NCBI GenBank assembly: GCA_017612495.1
Contig: JAGAFQ010000077.1
Location: 1-6,685 of the forward strand
Direction of reading: 5' to 3'
DNA length: 6,685 nt
DNA from: Clostridia bacterium
GTDB lineage: Bacteria > Bacillota > Clostridia > Oscillospirales > CAG-272
This document shows positions 1 to 6,445 of this stretch, one piece after another (positions within the stretch are counted from its first letter, which is position 1; every line of letters starts with the position of its first letter). A program made the translations under genes and the position numbers. Under the pieces are notes generated by a model. The model was given only the letters and a program-made list of their open reading frames with translations, was not told the DNA's origin and ran no database searches.

Positions 1-34
1 AATCAAAAAAGGGGGATCTGAAAACAAAAAATGA
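1..34 (+). CDS. Possible 3' end of an upstream gene, likely the first chromate transporter half
   Basis: Only the last few codons could be inside the window. One frame (from base 2) ends in a TGA that overlaps the next gene's ATG as ATGA (31-34), the usual translational coupling in tight operons; the tail would read IKKGGSENKK. Another frame (from base 1) ends in TGA at 19-21. The sequence alone does not decide between them. The guess that this is the partner transporter half comes from the known habit of short CHR proteins to be encoded as adjacent pairs, not from any recognisable residue here. Confidence 0.3.
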   Translation, partial: IKKGGSENKK

Positions 35-603
35 TATACCTTGAACTGTTTTTGAATTTTCTTAAAATCGGAGCGTTCACGTTCGGCGGCGGATATGCAA
101 TGATCTCGCTCATCCGTGAGACCGCTTTGGCAAACGGCTGGCTCAATGATTTTGAACTGACAAATCTCATCGCCGTATCGGAATCGACCCCCGGACCCAT
201 CGCAATAAATATGGCGACCTTTGTCGGCTCATCGCAGGGCGGACTTTTGGGCGCGATATTATCGACGCTCGGTGTTATTTTGCCGTCGTTTATCATAATT
301 TTGCTCATAGCGACGCTTGCAAAAAATCTTTTGAAGCGCCCGATCATTAAGAGCGCGCTTTCGGCTATGCGCCCCTGCATTTGCGCCCTTATTCTGTCGA
401 CCTCTCTGATTATGGCGCTCGATATATTGTTCGGCATTGACAAAATAGGCACCGCCTTTTCATTTGATATACGCGCCGTGATAATATTGGCAATGATCGT
501 GTTATCAAAATTCATTTGGAAAAAAGCCGCAAAAAAGGCGCCGTCGCCGATCGCTTTGATAGTTTTATCGGCGATACTCGGTATGGGACTTTATTCAATA
601 TAA
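31..603 (+). CDS. Half-size chromate transporter (CHR family), second subunit
   Basis: This 190-residue integral membrane protein has the single CHR domain (about 190 residues) of the short-chain chromate ion transporter family. Visible hallmarks are the N-terminal FTFGGGYAM motif (residues 16-24) and SESTPGPIAINMATFVG (50-66), close to the family's 'STPGP.A.N.ATFVG' signature. Hydrophobic spans follow at about 72-96, 110-131, 146-160 and 172-190. Short CHR proteins act as pairs in opposite membrane orientation, so a partner gene is expected immediately upstream, outside the window. In Clostridia the true substrate is often unknown; chromate efflux is shown for other members and is only inferred here. 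The ATG at 31 gives the typical family N-terminus (MIYLELFLNFLKIG). A GGGGGA purine run at 11-16 lies 14 nt upstream, rather far for a ribosome site, so coupling to the upstream gene through ATGA is likely. A strong terminator follows at 698-741. Confidence 0.9.
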   Translation: MIYLELFLNFLKIGAFTFGGGYAMISLIRETALANGWLNDFELTNLIAVSESTPGPIAINMATFVGSSQGGLLGAILSTLGVILPSFIIILLIATLAKNLLKRPIIKSALSAMRPCICALILSTSLIMALDILFGIDKIGTAFSFDIRAVIILAMIVLSKFIWKKAAKKAPSPIALIVLSAILGMGLYSI

Positions 604-657
604 AGGGACATTTGACGGTTTTTGCCTTAAAAACACACGATTTGCTCTTTTTCAAAG

Positions 658-684
658 CAAAAACGGCGGCTGTTCAAGCCGCCG
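658..684 (-). terminator. Intrinsic terminator of the murD-ynbB operon
   Basis: A perfect 8-bp GC-rich stem (CGGCGGCT at 664-671 with AGCCGCCG at 677-684, 5-nt loop) is followed, read on the minus strand, by TTTTT (663-659). This is the classic layout for ending transcription coming leftward from the gene that stops at 740. On the plus strand the hairpin is preceded by A residues and followed by GAGTCAA, so it would not end rightward transcription by itself. Confidence 0.75.
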
Positions 685-697
685 AGTCAAATTCGAC

Positions 698-741
698 GGG
701 GTTGTTAAAAAAGTCCGATGACTTTTTTAACAACCCCTTTT
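698..741 (+). terminator. Intrinsic terminator of the chromate transporter gene
   Basis: An 18-bp perfect inverted repeat (698-715 with 720-737, 4-nt loop CGAT) begins with GGGG and is followed on the plus strand by TTTT (738-741). It sits about 95 nt after the transporter's stop. The right arm abuts the stop codon of the convergent minus-strand gene (740-742), so leftward transcripts also pass through it; on that side no T-run follows and the second hairpin at 664-684 supplies one. Confidence 0.8.
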
Positions 742-1978
742 ATTCTGAAATAAGTTTTGATGCGGCGACGGCTATCGCTATCCTGCCGCTTTCATAGGTG
801 AGCCCGCCTTGGAAAAATGCCGTATACGGAGGTTTTAGCGGTCCGTCGCACGAAAGCTCGATAGATGAGCCCTGCACAAAGGCTCCTGCCGCCATAATGA
901 CCTTATCGGCATAGCCGGGCATATCCCACGGCTCGGGTACGACGAAAGAGTCTATGGGCGATGCGCTCTGTATGCCGCGGCAAAAGGCGCAAAGCTTATC
1001 GGCGGAATTGAAGTTCACCGCTTCTATTATATCCGAACGGTATTCGTTATATTTCGGCGACACGTCATAGCCGAGTTTTTCAAGGATATATGCCGCCAAA
1101 ATCGCGGTCTTTTGTGCCTGTGAAACGGTATGAGGCGCATAGAAAAGTCCGCGGTACATATTTTTGTTTTGAGAAAGAGAGGCTCCGCATTCCGCTCCGA
1201 TGCCGGGGGATGTGAGCCTTGCGGCACAAAGATCGACCGCCTTTTCGTCACCCGCAAGATATCCGCCGCATTCGGCAAAGCCGCCGCCGGGATTTTTGAT
1301 AAGCGAACCGATCAGTAAATCGGCATTCGGCTCTTTTTTCTCGGTAAATTCACCGTAACAGTTATCGACCGCTACAAAGGCGTTTGAGCGCGCCTTGACG
1401 AATGAATAGACTTCGTCTATCTGCGATACTGTGAGCGCACGTCTTTGCGCATATCCGCGCGAACGCTGCAAATATACGACTTTCACATCGTCAGTGAGAT
1501 TTTTTTCTATTCCGTCAAAGTCGATTTTTGTATCGGCAAGAAGAGATACCTCGCGGTATTTGACGCCGAAATCATAAAGAGAGCCGCGCCCGTCTTTGTT
1601 TGTTATTCCGATGGCGCAATCAAGCGTGTCATAGGGCTTTCCGGTAACGCTCAAAAGAACGTCATTCGGGCGCAAAAGCGCAAATAGCCCGATAGTCAAG
1701 GCATGGGTGCCGTTGACTATATGAGGTCTTACAAGTGCCGCTTCGGTGCCGAAAACACGAGCCCATATCTTATCGAGCTTATCTCTGCCGACATCGCCGT
1801 AGCCGTAGCCGCTTGAAGATATAAAATCGCTCTCGCTGACGCGGAATTCGGCAAAAGCATCCATTATATCGTCGGTGCGGTTTTTGCTCAAATCATCGAG
1901 TTTTTCAAATATTTCTCTGCAATCGCGTTCGGCATCGCAGAGCAGCTTTTCAACTTTTTTATCAATATTTTTAAGCAT
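740..1978 (-). CDS. ynbB: YnbB-type PLP-fold protein (methionine gamma-lyase / aluminium resistance family)
   Basis: This 412-residue, probably cytosolic protein belongs to the fold-type I pyridoxal-phosphate group annotated as 'aluminium resistance protein' or 'methionine gamma-lyase family protein' (Bacillus YnbB relatives). Full length for the family. Visible marks are the SSGYGYGDVGRDKLDKIWA segment (54-73), RPHIVNGTHAL (84-94), SVTGKPYDTLD (110-120), the aspartate expected to hold the PLP ring nitrogen in VDNCYGEF (Asp205), the lysine expected to form the Schiff base in GSLIKNPGGG (Lys228), and the glycine-rich ECGGYLAG stretch just after. By family analogy it would act on a sulfur amino acid such as methionine or cystathionine, but the true substrate is not established for most members. 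The ATG at 1978 is preceded by CGGAGA, 7 nt away. It lies 13 nt after murD and has no promoter of its own that I can see, so the two genes are likely one transcript. Confidence 0.9.
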   Translation of the reverse strand: MLKNIDKKVEKLLCDAERDCREIFEKLDDLSKNRTDDIMDAFAEFRVSESDFISSSGYGYGDVGRDKLDKIWARVFGTEAALVRPHIVNGTHALTIGLFALLRPNDVLLSVTGKPYDTLDCAIGITNKDGRGSLYDFGVKYREVSLLADTKIDFDGIEKNLTDDVKVVYLQRSRGYAQRRALTVSQIDEVYSFVKARSNAFVAVDNCYGEFTEKKEPNADLLIGSLIKNPGGGFAECGGYLAGDEKAVDLCAARLTSPGIGAECGASLSQNKNMYRGLFYAPHTVSQAQKTAILAAYILEKLGYDVSPKYNEYRSDIIEAVNFNSADKLCAFCRGIQSASPIDSFVVPEPWDMPGYADKVIMAAGAFVQGSSIELSCDGPLKPPYTAFFQGGLTYESGRIAIAVAASKLISE

Positions 1979-1991
1979 ATACGTCTCCGAA

Positions 1992-3410
1992 TTAAAGTTC
2001 GTTCACCAGCGTCTTGAAAAATCTGCCTCTCGCGGCAAAATTCTCAAAAGCATCAAAGCTTGCGCAGGCGGGGGAAAGGATTACTATATCTCCCTTTTGT
2101 GCTATCTTCGATGCGGTCGTGACGGCATCTTTGAATTCTTTTTCTCTGTAAATGGGCAGTTTTTTAAGGTCAAAATCGGGATGCGCCAAAACGGTATCTT
2201 CTATTTTCTGCGCGGTAGCACCCGTCAAAATGACACTCTTCGCCTTTGATATCAAAACGTCGGCAAGAGGCTCAAAGGGGATATGCTTATCATATCCGCC
2301 GCAAATGACGATCACTCTGCGGTCAAATGAGTTCAGCGCCGCCGCTGTGCGCGTGGGACTTGTATCTATTGAGGAGTTATAATATTTTACCTCTCCCTTT
2401 TCTCTTACGAATTCAAGGCGATGTTCGACTCCGCCGAATTCCTTTGCCACTTTCAAAATTGCGCTCTGACTTACATATCCCCAAAGCGCCAGGATAGCCG
2501 CCATATAGTTTTGAACGTTGTGGATGCCGGGTAACTTTATATCTTTTTCAGAAAGGATAAAATGTTCACCGTCACCGTCTTTGACGATAAGATCATCGCC
2601 GCGCAGAAAGGCACATCTCTCAGCGCACTCAAATTCGGGCTCTTTGCTTGTTGAAAATACCGATACCTTGCCCTTTTGCGAATTTATCATAGATGCGGTT
2701 ATATCGTTATCGGCATTCAAAACGATCCTGCCGTTTTCGTTTTGATATTTGCCGATGTTGCGCTTTGCCTCAATGTACTCCTCCATATCGGTGTGCCAAT
2801 TCAAATGATTGGGACTTATATTCGTGATGATCGCAACGTCGGGAGATTTTTTCATCGTGTGGAGCTGAAAGCTCGAAAGTTCAAGCACGCAAAAATCGCC
2901 GCATCCGATGCTCTCGATCTCCGGCAAAAGCGGCTTGCCGATATTTCCGCCCAAGAACACTTTCGCTTCAGAACGGCGCAGCTCCGCCTCCGCTTTTAAC
3001 ATTTCGGATATGAGCGTCGTTGTGGTGGTCTTGCCGTCGCTGCCGGTGACGGCAAAGATCTTTGAGGGGCAGATATCGAAAAACAGTTCCATTTCGGAAG
3101 AAAGCACAGCCCCGTTTTTGACCGCCTTTTGAATATTCGGCTCGTCAAATCGGATGCCCGGAGTTTTCAAGATGAGCTCCGCTTCGATATTTTCAAGATA
3201 TTTTTCGCCCAAAACGAGCTTTACGCCTTTATCTTTAAGCGACTTTGCAACGTCGCCGAGTTCGTCTTCGTTCTTTTTATCTCTTGCCGTGACAAAAGCC
3301 CCGCAGGAAAGCAAAAAGTCAATGACCGGGGTGTTGCTGACACCGATGCCGATGACGGTGACGTTTTTGCCGCTCAATTCATTTTTGAGTTTTTCAAGCT
3401 TTTCGTTCAT
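1992..3410 (-). CDS. murD: UDP-N-acetylmuramoyl-L-alanine--D-glutamate ligase
   Basis: MurD adds D-glutamate to UDP-MurNAc-L-Ala using ATP, the second amino-acid step of cytoplasmic peptidoglycan precursor synthesis. The 472 residues show the three Mur ligase domains: an N-terminal Rossmann-like UDP-binding domain (VTVIGIGVSN at 17-26, KTPG at 82-85); a central ATPase domain with P-loop TGSDGKTT (122-129), GGNIG (154-158), ELSSFQL (177-183), SPNHLNWH (199-206) and the lysine expected to be carbamylated (Lys216 in EAKRN); and a C-terminal domain with EHRLEFV (329-335), NSSIDTSPTR (345-354), GGYDK (371-375) and the MurD-diagnostic LSPACASFDAF (445-455). Several motif positions differ from the E. 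coli enzyme (Asp in the P-loop, Asn for Asp in NHLN, Ser-Ser in place of Asp-Ser at 346-347). The gene is outside any visible dcw cluster. A GGAG site lies 6 nt before the ATG, and a strong promoter lies just upstream. Confidence 0.95.
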   Translation of the reverse strand: MNEKLEKLKNELSGKNVTVIGIGVSNTPVIDFLLSCGAFVTARDKKNEDELGDVAKSLKDKGVKLVLGEKYLENIEAELILKTPGIRFDEPNIQKAVKNGAVLSSEMELFFDICPSKIFAVTGSDGKTTTTTLISEMLKAEAELRRSEAKVFLGGNIGKPLLPEIESIGCGDFCVLELSSFQLHTMKKSPDVAIITNISPNHLNWHTDMEEYIEAKRNIGKYQNENGRIVLNADNDITASMINSQKGKVSVFSTSKEPEFECAERCAFLRGDDLIVKDGDGEHFILSEKDIKLPGIHNVQNYMAAILALWGYVSQSAILKVAKEFGGVEHRLEFVREKGEVKYYNSSIDTSPTRTAAALNSFDRRVIVICGGYDKHIPFEPLADVLISKAKSVILTGATAQKIEDTVLAHPDFDLKKLPIYREKEFKDAVTTASKIAQKGDIVILSPACASFDAFENFAARGRFFKTLVNEL

Positions 3411-3444
3411 AATAATCTCCGTTTCGAGAAATCGATCACATTAT

Positions 3445-3473
3445 ATTATACGATAATATTCAAAGAGTTTCAA
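3445..3473 (-). promoter_or_regulatory. Sigma-A promoter for murD-ynbB
   Basis: Read on the minus strand: -35 TTGAAA (3473-3468), a 17-bp spacer, then a perfect -10 TATAAT (3450-3445). Transcription should start near 3438, giving a 5' leader of roughly 27 nt that contains the GGAG ribosome site (3417-3420). The leader is too short for a riboswitch. Confidence 0.8.
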
Positions 3474-3493
3474 CCTCACAGAGGCATTTTTGC

Positions 3494-3527
3494 AAAATAA
3501 AAACCACCCTGCGGTGGCTTTTATTTT
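3494..3527 (-). terminator. Terminator after the lysC-DUF4364 operon, nearly symmetrical
   Basis: A 15-bp stem (3494-3508 with 3513-3527, one mismatch that is a G-U pair in the minus transcript) has a GC core CCACC/GGTGG around the loop CTGC. It is flanked by A/T runs on both sides, so the minus-strand RNA has a run of U after the GC core. It overlaps the stop codon of the DUF4364 gene by two bases. Symmetry would let it stop transcription from either side, but no plus-strand gene leads into it. Confidence 0.8.
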
Positions 3528-4095
3528 AACCGGGTATCATATCATCTGACGGAGCGCCCTTTAATATCGACGAAAAAGCACGGCTCATTTCATCGGGACG
3601 CTTTTCAAAATTGTTTTTAAGGAGTTCGGCATCGCTGCGCTTGTCGTAGATCATCGAAAGGCAAAACGTTTCTTTTCCGTCTTTGAAATACTTGCACCAG
3701 AATTTATATCTTCCGTCCTCGGTCGGCGATATGCCGAAATTCACGTCGGATCTTTGCTTTTTCATTTCCAAAAACATATTGGCATTTTTTCTCGCCGCAT
3801 CTTTGGTAGACGGCAAAAGCATATTTTCGAGCTCCGAAAGATTGTCGCGTCCGAGCGCGGTCACAGTGTATTTATTGTCATTACCGTTTCTGTTTCCGTT
3901 TTCATCGGCGATTTTTTCTATGTGTCCGCTCTCGATAAGTTCGGGAAAACTATCCATAAAATCAAATGACGACACGATGCCGTTTTGCACGGTTATATCG
4001 TGGATATCGCAAAAATCGAGCGGATGGCCGACTGTATGCATAAGATAAAGAATAAAAACTTTTATCTCGCTTCTATCTTTCATTTGTGCCTGCAT
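3526..4095 (-). CDS. DUF4364 family protein, winged-helix-like
   Basis: This 189-residue soluble protein resembles the DUF4364 family, common in Clostridia and thought to be related to PadR-type winged-helix DNA-binding proteins. The N-terminal part (about 8-90) has the expected pattern: a hydrophobic first helix (IKVFILYLMHTVGHPLDF), a second helix pair around DITVQNGIVSSFDFMDSFPELIESGHIEKI, then a charged, variable wing (ENGNRNGNDNKYTVTALGRDNL). The C-terminal half (about 95-189) is a family-specific alpha/beta region with no catalytic motif visible. It may be a transcription regulator, but no target is shown. An AAGGAGG site lies 8 nt before the ATG at 4095, which favours that start over the internal Met5. 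It follows the aspartate kinase gene by 20 nt and has no separate promoter, so the two are probably co-transcribed; a link to amino-acid control would be inference only. Confidence 0.75.
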   Translation of the reverse strand: MQAQMKDRSEIKVFILYLMHTVGHPLDFCDIHDITVQNGIVSSFDFMDSFPELIESGHIEKIADENGNRNGNDNKYTVTALGRDNLSELENMLLPSTKDAARKNANMFLEMKKQRSDVNFGISPTEDGRYKFWCKYFKDGKETFCLSMIYDKRSDAELLKNNFEKRPDEMSRAFSSILKGAPSDDMIPG

Positions 4096-4115
4096 CCGGC
4101 ATTCCTCCTTTTGAT

Positions 4116-5438
4116 TTATGATATGAATTCTTTATAGATCGCGCGCATCGCAGTTTCAAAATCGTGTTCCGAAACACCGATTATGATGTTTATTTCGCTT
4201 GAGCCCTGGTCTATCATTCTGATGTTGACACCGGCATTCGATACGGCGTCGAACACTCTTGCCGCAGTACCTTTGGCACGGCGCATATTGCGTCCCACAA
4301 CGGCGATGAGGGCAAGACCGTCTTCAAAGCTTATCGAATCGGGATCGACCGCGCGGCAGATCTGATCTTGCAGGTGCTTTTCGTTGCCGGCAATGTCGGA
4401 GGTGTTAAGCACCACGCTCATGGTGTCTATTCCCGAAGGAAGATGCTCAAAGCTTATGTTGTTCTTTTCAAGGACCTCGAGAAGTCTTCTGCCGAAGCCG
4501 AGTTCCTGGTTCATCATATCCTTTTCAAGAGTGATGACGGAAAATCCCTTTTTGCCCGCGATGCCCGTAATGACCGCGTCAAGGGCATTATCTTTGTTGG
4601 GATCGACCGAGGCGACGATCATCGTGCCGCAATCTTCGGGGCGGTTCGTGTTGCGGATATTTATCGGTATGCCCGCAAGACGCACGGGGAAAATCGCATC
4701 CTCGTGCAGAACGGTAGCACCCATATATGAAAGCTCACGAAGCTCGTGGTATGTAATGACCTCGATGGGACGGGGGGATTCAACTACTCGCGGATCTGCC
4801 ATCAAGAAGCCCGAAACGTCAGTCCAGTTTTCATAGATCTCGGCATTTGCCGCGCGTGCGACGATGGAGCCCGTAATATCGGAGCCGCCGCGCGAAAACG
4901 TGCGCACGGTATCGTTCGGCATCGAGCCGTAAAATCCGGGGATCACCGCATTTTTATGCTTTTTGAGTTCCTTTGACAAAACCTCTTGTGTCTTTTCGGA
5001 ATCGAGCACGCCGTCTTCTCTGAAAAAGATGACGTCGGAGGCATCGATGAAATCGTAGCCGATATAGTCGGCAAAAATAATGGCGTTGAGATATTCGCCG
5101 CGCGAAGCCGCATAGTCTCTGCCGGCTCTGCCGATGAATGCCTGACGGATGCGCTCAAACTCTTTTTCAAGGCTTACGCCGAGTCCGAGAGCTGAAATTA
5201 TATCGCGGTATCTTTCTTCTATTTTTTCAAAGACTTTTGAAAAATCTTCGCCCTTTGCCGCGCTTTCATAGCAGCCGTAGAGCATATCCGTCACTTTCGT
5301 ATCTTCCTTAAAGCGCTTGCCGGGGGCAGATACAACGACAAATGCTCTGTCTTTATCGCTTCTTATAATGTTTGCGACCTTTTCAAATTGCTTCGCATCG
5401 GCAAGCGATGAGCCGCCGAATTTTACAACTTTTGACAT
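4116..5438 (-). CDS. lysC: Aspartate kinase
   Basis: Aspartate kinase phosphorylates L-aspartate, the first committed step towards lysine, diaminopimelate, threonine and methionine. The 440-residue monofunctional protein has the N-terminal amino-acid kinase domain (about 1-280) with KFGGSSLAD (6-14), SRGE (112-115), the substrate/nucleotide loop SRGGSDITG (182-190) and WTDVSGFLMADPR (205-217). The C-terminal half (about 300-440) is a pair of ACT domains, the usual site of feedback control by lysine and/or threonine, ending with the typical GSSEINIIIGV. No homoserine dehydrogenase is fused to it. The kinase core looks like the larger, ThrA/LysC-III-like class rather than the Bacillus class with an internal second start, but this is judged by eye. 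AAGGAG lies 6 nt before the ATG at 5438, and a perfect consensus promoter is upstream. Which isozyme this is (lysC or another) cannot be fixed from sequence alone, so the symbol is provisional. Confidence 0.93.
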   Translation of the reverse strand: MSKVVKFGGSSLADAKQFEKVANIIRSDKDRAFVVVSAPGKRFKEDTKVTDMLYGCYESAAKGEDFSKVFEKIEERYRDIISALGLGVSLEKEFERIRQAFIGRAGRDYAASRGEYLNAIIFADYIGYDFIDASDVIFFREDGVLDSEKTQEVLSKELKKHKNAVIPGFYGSMPNDTVRTFSRGGSDITGSIVARAANAEIYENWTDVSGFLMADPRVVESPRPIEVITYHELRELSYMGATVLHEDAIFPVRLAGIPINIRNTNRPEDCGTMIVASVDPNKDNALDAVITGIAGKKGFSVITLEKDMMNQELGFGRRLLEVLEKNNISFEHLPSGIDTMSVVLNTSDIAGNEKHLQDQICRAVDPDSISFEDGLALIAVVGRNMRRAKGTAARVFDAVSNAGVNIRMIDQGSSEINIIIGVSEHDFETAMRAIYKEFIS

Positions 5439-5493
5439 AACTTACTCCTTGGAGATTTGCATAGCATATAGTAAAAATAAATATATACAATAA

Positions 5494-5522
5494 ATTATAT
5501 GTATTTTCGGTCACTTTGTCAA
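5494..5522 (-). promoter_or_regulatory. Perfect-consensus sigma-A promoter for lysC-DUF4364
   Basis: Read on the minus strand: -35 TTGACA (5522-5517), 17-bp spacer, -10 TATAAT (5499-5494). Both hexamers and the spacing match the sigma-A consensus exactly. Transcription should start near 5487, leaving a leader of about 49 nt that is AT-rich and carries AAGGAG (5450-5445). The leader is far too short for a lysine riboswitch (about 170 nt or more), and I see no attenuator hairpin. Confidence 0.85.
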
Positions 5523-5540
5523 CATCAATTCGCATATTAC

Positions 5541-5569
5541 TTGCTTTTTATGCACTTTTGATGTATAAT
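5541..5569 (+). promoter_or_regulatory. Sigma-A promoter for the membrane-anchored hypothetical protein
   Basis: -35 TTGCTT (5541-5546), 17-bp spacer, perfect -10 TATAAT (5564-5569). The expected start site is near 5576. Its -35 hexamer lies only 18 bp from that of the divergent lysC promoter. Confidence 0.7.
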
Positions 5570-5586
5570 TAGGCAAAGGAAAAATT

Positions 5587-5590
5587 GAGG
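5587..5590 (+). promoter_or_regulatory. Ribosome binding site that decides the start at 5600
   Basis: GAGG lies 9 nt before the ATG at 5600. The alternative in-frame TTG at 5585 would need AAAGGA at 5575-5580, which sits right at the predicted transcription start and only 4 nt from the TTG. It would also put MRFDI ahead of an otherwise normal signal peptide. ATG 5600 is therefore preferred. Confidence 0.55.
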
Positions 5591-5599
5591 TTTGATATT

Positions 5600-6373
5600 A
5601 TGACAAATATAAAAAGAACGATCGCTTTATGCTTTTGCGCCGTGTTTTTGTCGCTCGGCATATTCGCTCTTGATAAGATCGAATATACCGTCCCCGAAGA
5701 CAACACCGTTATCACGGTAAACGAGGTCTTCTTGGCGGCGATAAACGATGACGAATTGCCAAGCGTATATCTGCACGCAGATAACGCCGAGTGGTGTTTT
5801 GAAAATTACAGCTTGTCAAGAAACGCATTTGCGTGGCTCGACTTCGACTCGAAGATCGACGTTTTGCCCGACCTTTTGAAGACAGATAAGGAATTTGAAG
5901 AGATCAAAAACATAAACGGCATATTCATCGACGCAAAGCCGGGCCCCGCTTATCCCGGTCTTGCAGATATTTGCGTCACATCAGATTTGATAAACGGCGA
6001 ATATTCGGTTTTTCAAATCATTTACGGAAAAACAGATGACGGCGGCGAAAACGTTGAAAAGACGTATCTTAGGCATCTTACCGATAAGCAATCTCTTTTG
6101 GGTCACTTCTCTTTTGCCGTATCTGAAAATACCGATTTTGTGCTTATTCCGACAGAGGAATATGAAAAGAACAAAGCGGCTATCGACAAATACGTTTCGC
6201 ACATCGACTGTTCTGGTGAAGATACGGGCAATGCACAAAACGAAAATTCGGGCAACGCGATAGCGGAATTTTTGAATTCCGATAAATTTTTCATCGCGGC
6301 GGCAATAATAGTGCTTCTCTGCATCGCGATGATAATATTCACGCTTTTATACAAAAAGCGCGCACGCAAATAA
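5600..6373 (+). CDS. Unrecognised secreted protein with C-terminal membrane anchor
   Basis: I do not recognise the family. The 257-residue product (from ATG 5600) has a clear export signal: positive residues Lys5 and Arg6, a hydrophobic core at 8-23, and a likely cleavage site after Ala23 (GIFA/LD). There is no lipobox. The extracellular part (about 24-229) is acidic and mixed alpha/beta in appearance, followed by a Gly/Asn/Glu-rich linker (about 208-222). Residues 230-251 form one transmembrane helix, followed by the short basic tail KKRARK, which places the C-terminus in the cytoplasm: a type I single-pass protein. There is no LPXTG sorting motif, so anchoring is by the helix. No enzyme or binding motif is visible. 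It is transcribed on its own from the promoter at 5541-5569, divergent from lysC, and has no downstream operon partner inside the window. A role as a surface or stress-response protein would be a guess. Confidence 0.8.
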   Translation: MTNIKRTIALCFCAVFLSLGIFALDKIEYTVPEDNTVITVNEVFLAAINDDELPSVYLHADNAEWCFENYSLSRNAFAWLDFDSKIDVLPDLLKTDKEFEEIKNINGIFIDAKPGPAYPGLADICVTSDLINGEYSVFQIIYGKTDDGGENVEKTYLRHLTDKQSLLGHFSFAVSENTDFVLIPTEEYEKNKAAIDKYVSHIDCSGEDTGNAQNENSGNAIAEFLNSDKFFIAAAIIVLLCIAMIIFTLLYKKRARK

Positions 6374-6392
6374 TATAAAAAATGCAAAGGTA

Positions 6393-6445
6393 TTCGGCGC
6401 GTGCTGATAGGGATGTTTTTTGAAGCATTGCCGTCACGCGCCGAA
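6393..6445. repeat. Long GC-rich inverted repeat, left border of the repeat cassette
   Basis: TTCGGCGCGTG (6393-6403) pairs perfectly with CACGCGCCGAA (6435-6445) around a 31-nt loop. It begins 20 nt after the stop of the preceding gene. On the plus strand no T-run follows (AAATGAAG does), so it is not a normal terminator for that gene. On the minus strand it is followed, after a few bases, by T-rich sequence (about 6386-6377), so it could weakly stop leftward transcription. It directly abuts the first heptamer of the cassette. Confidence 0.6.

Noticed and set aside
3..515. Long minus-strand reading frame opposite the chromate transporter
   Set aside because: It is the antisense shadow of a gene with clear family motifs and has no motif of its own.
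516..797. Plus-strand reading frame of 93 codons overlapping the transporter's end
   Set aside because: It overlaps 88 bases of a convincing gene, runs through both terminator hairpins and into the convergent gene, and its product has no recognisable features.
5439..5584. Lysine riboswitch ahead of lysC
   Set aside because: The promoter leaves only about 49 nt of leader, with no hairpin series; there is no room for the aptamer.
5585..5599. TTG start at 5585 for the anchored protein
   Set aside because: Its ribosome site would lie at the transcription start with poor spacing; ATG 5600 has GAGG 9 nt away and gives a standard signal peptide.
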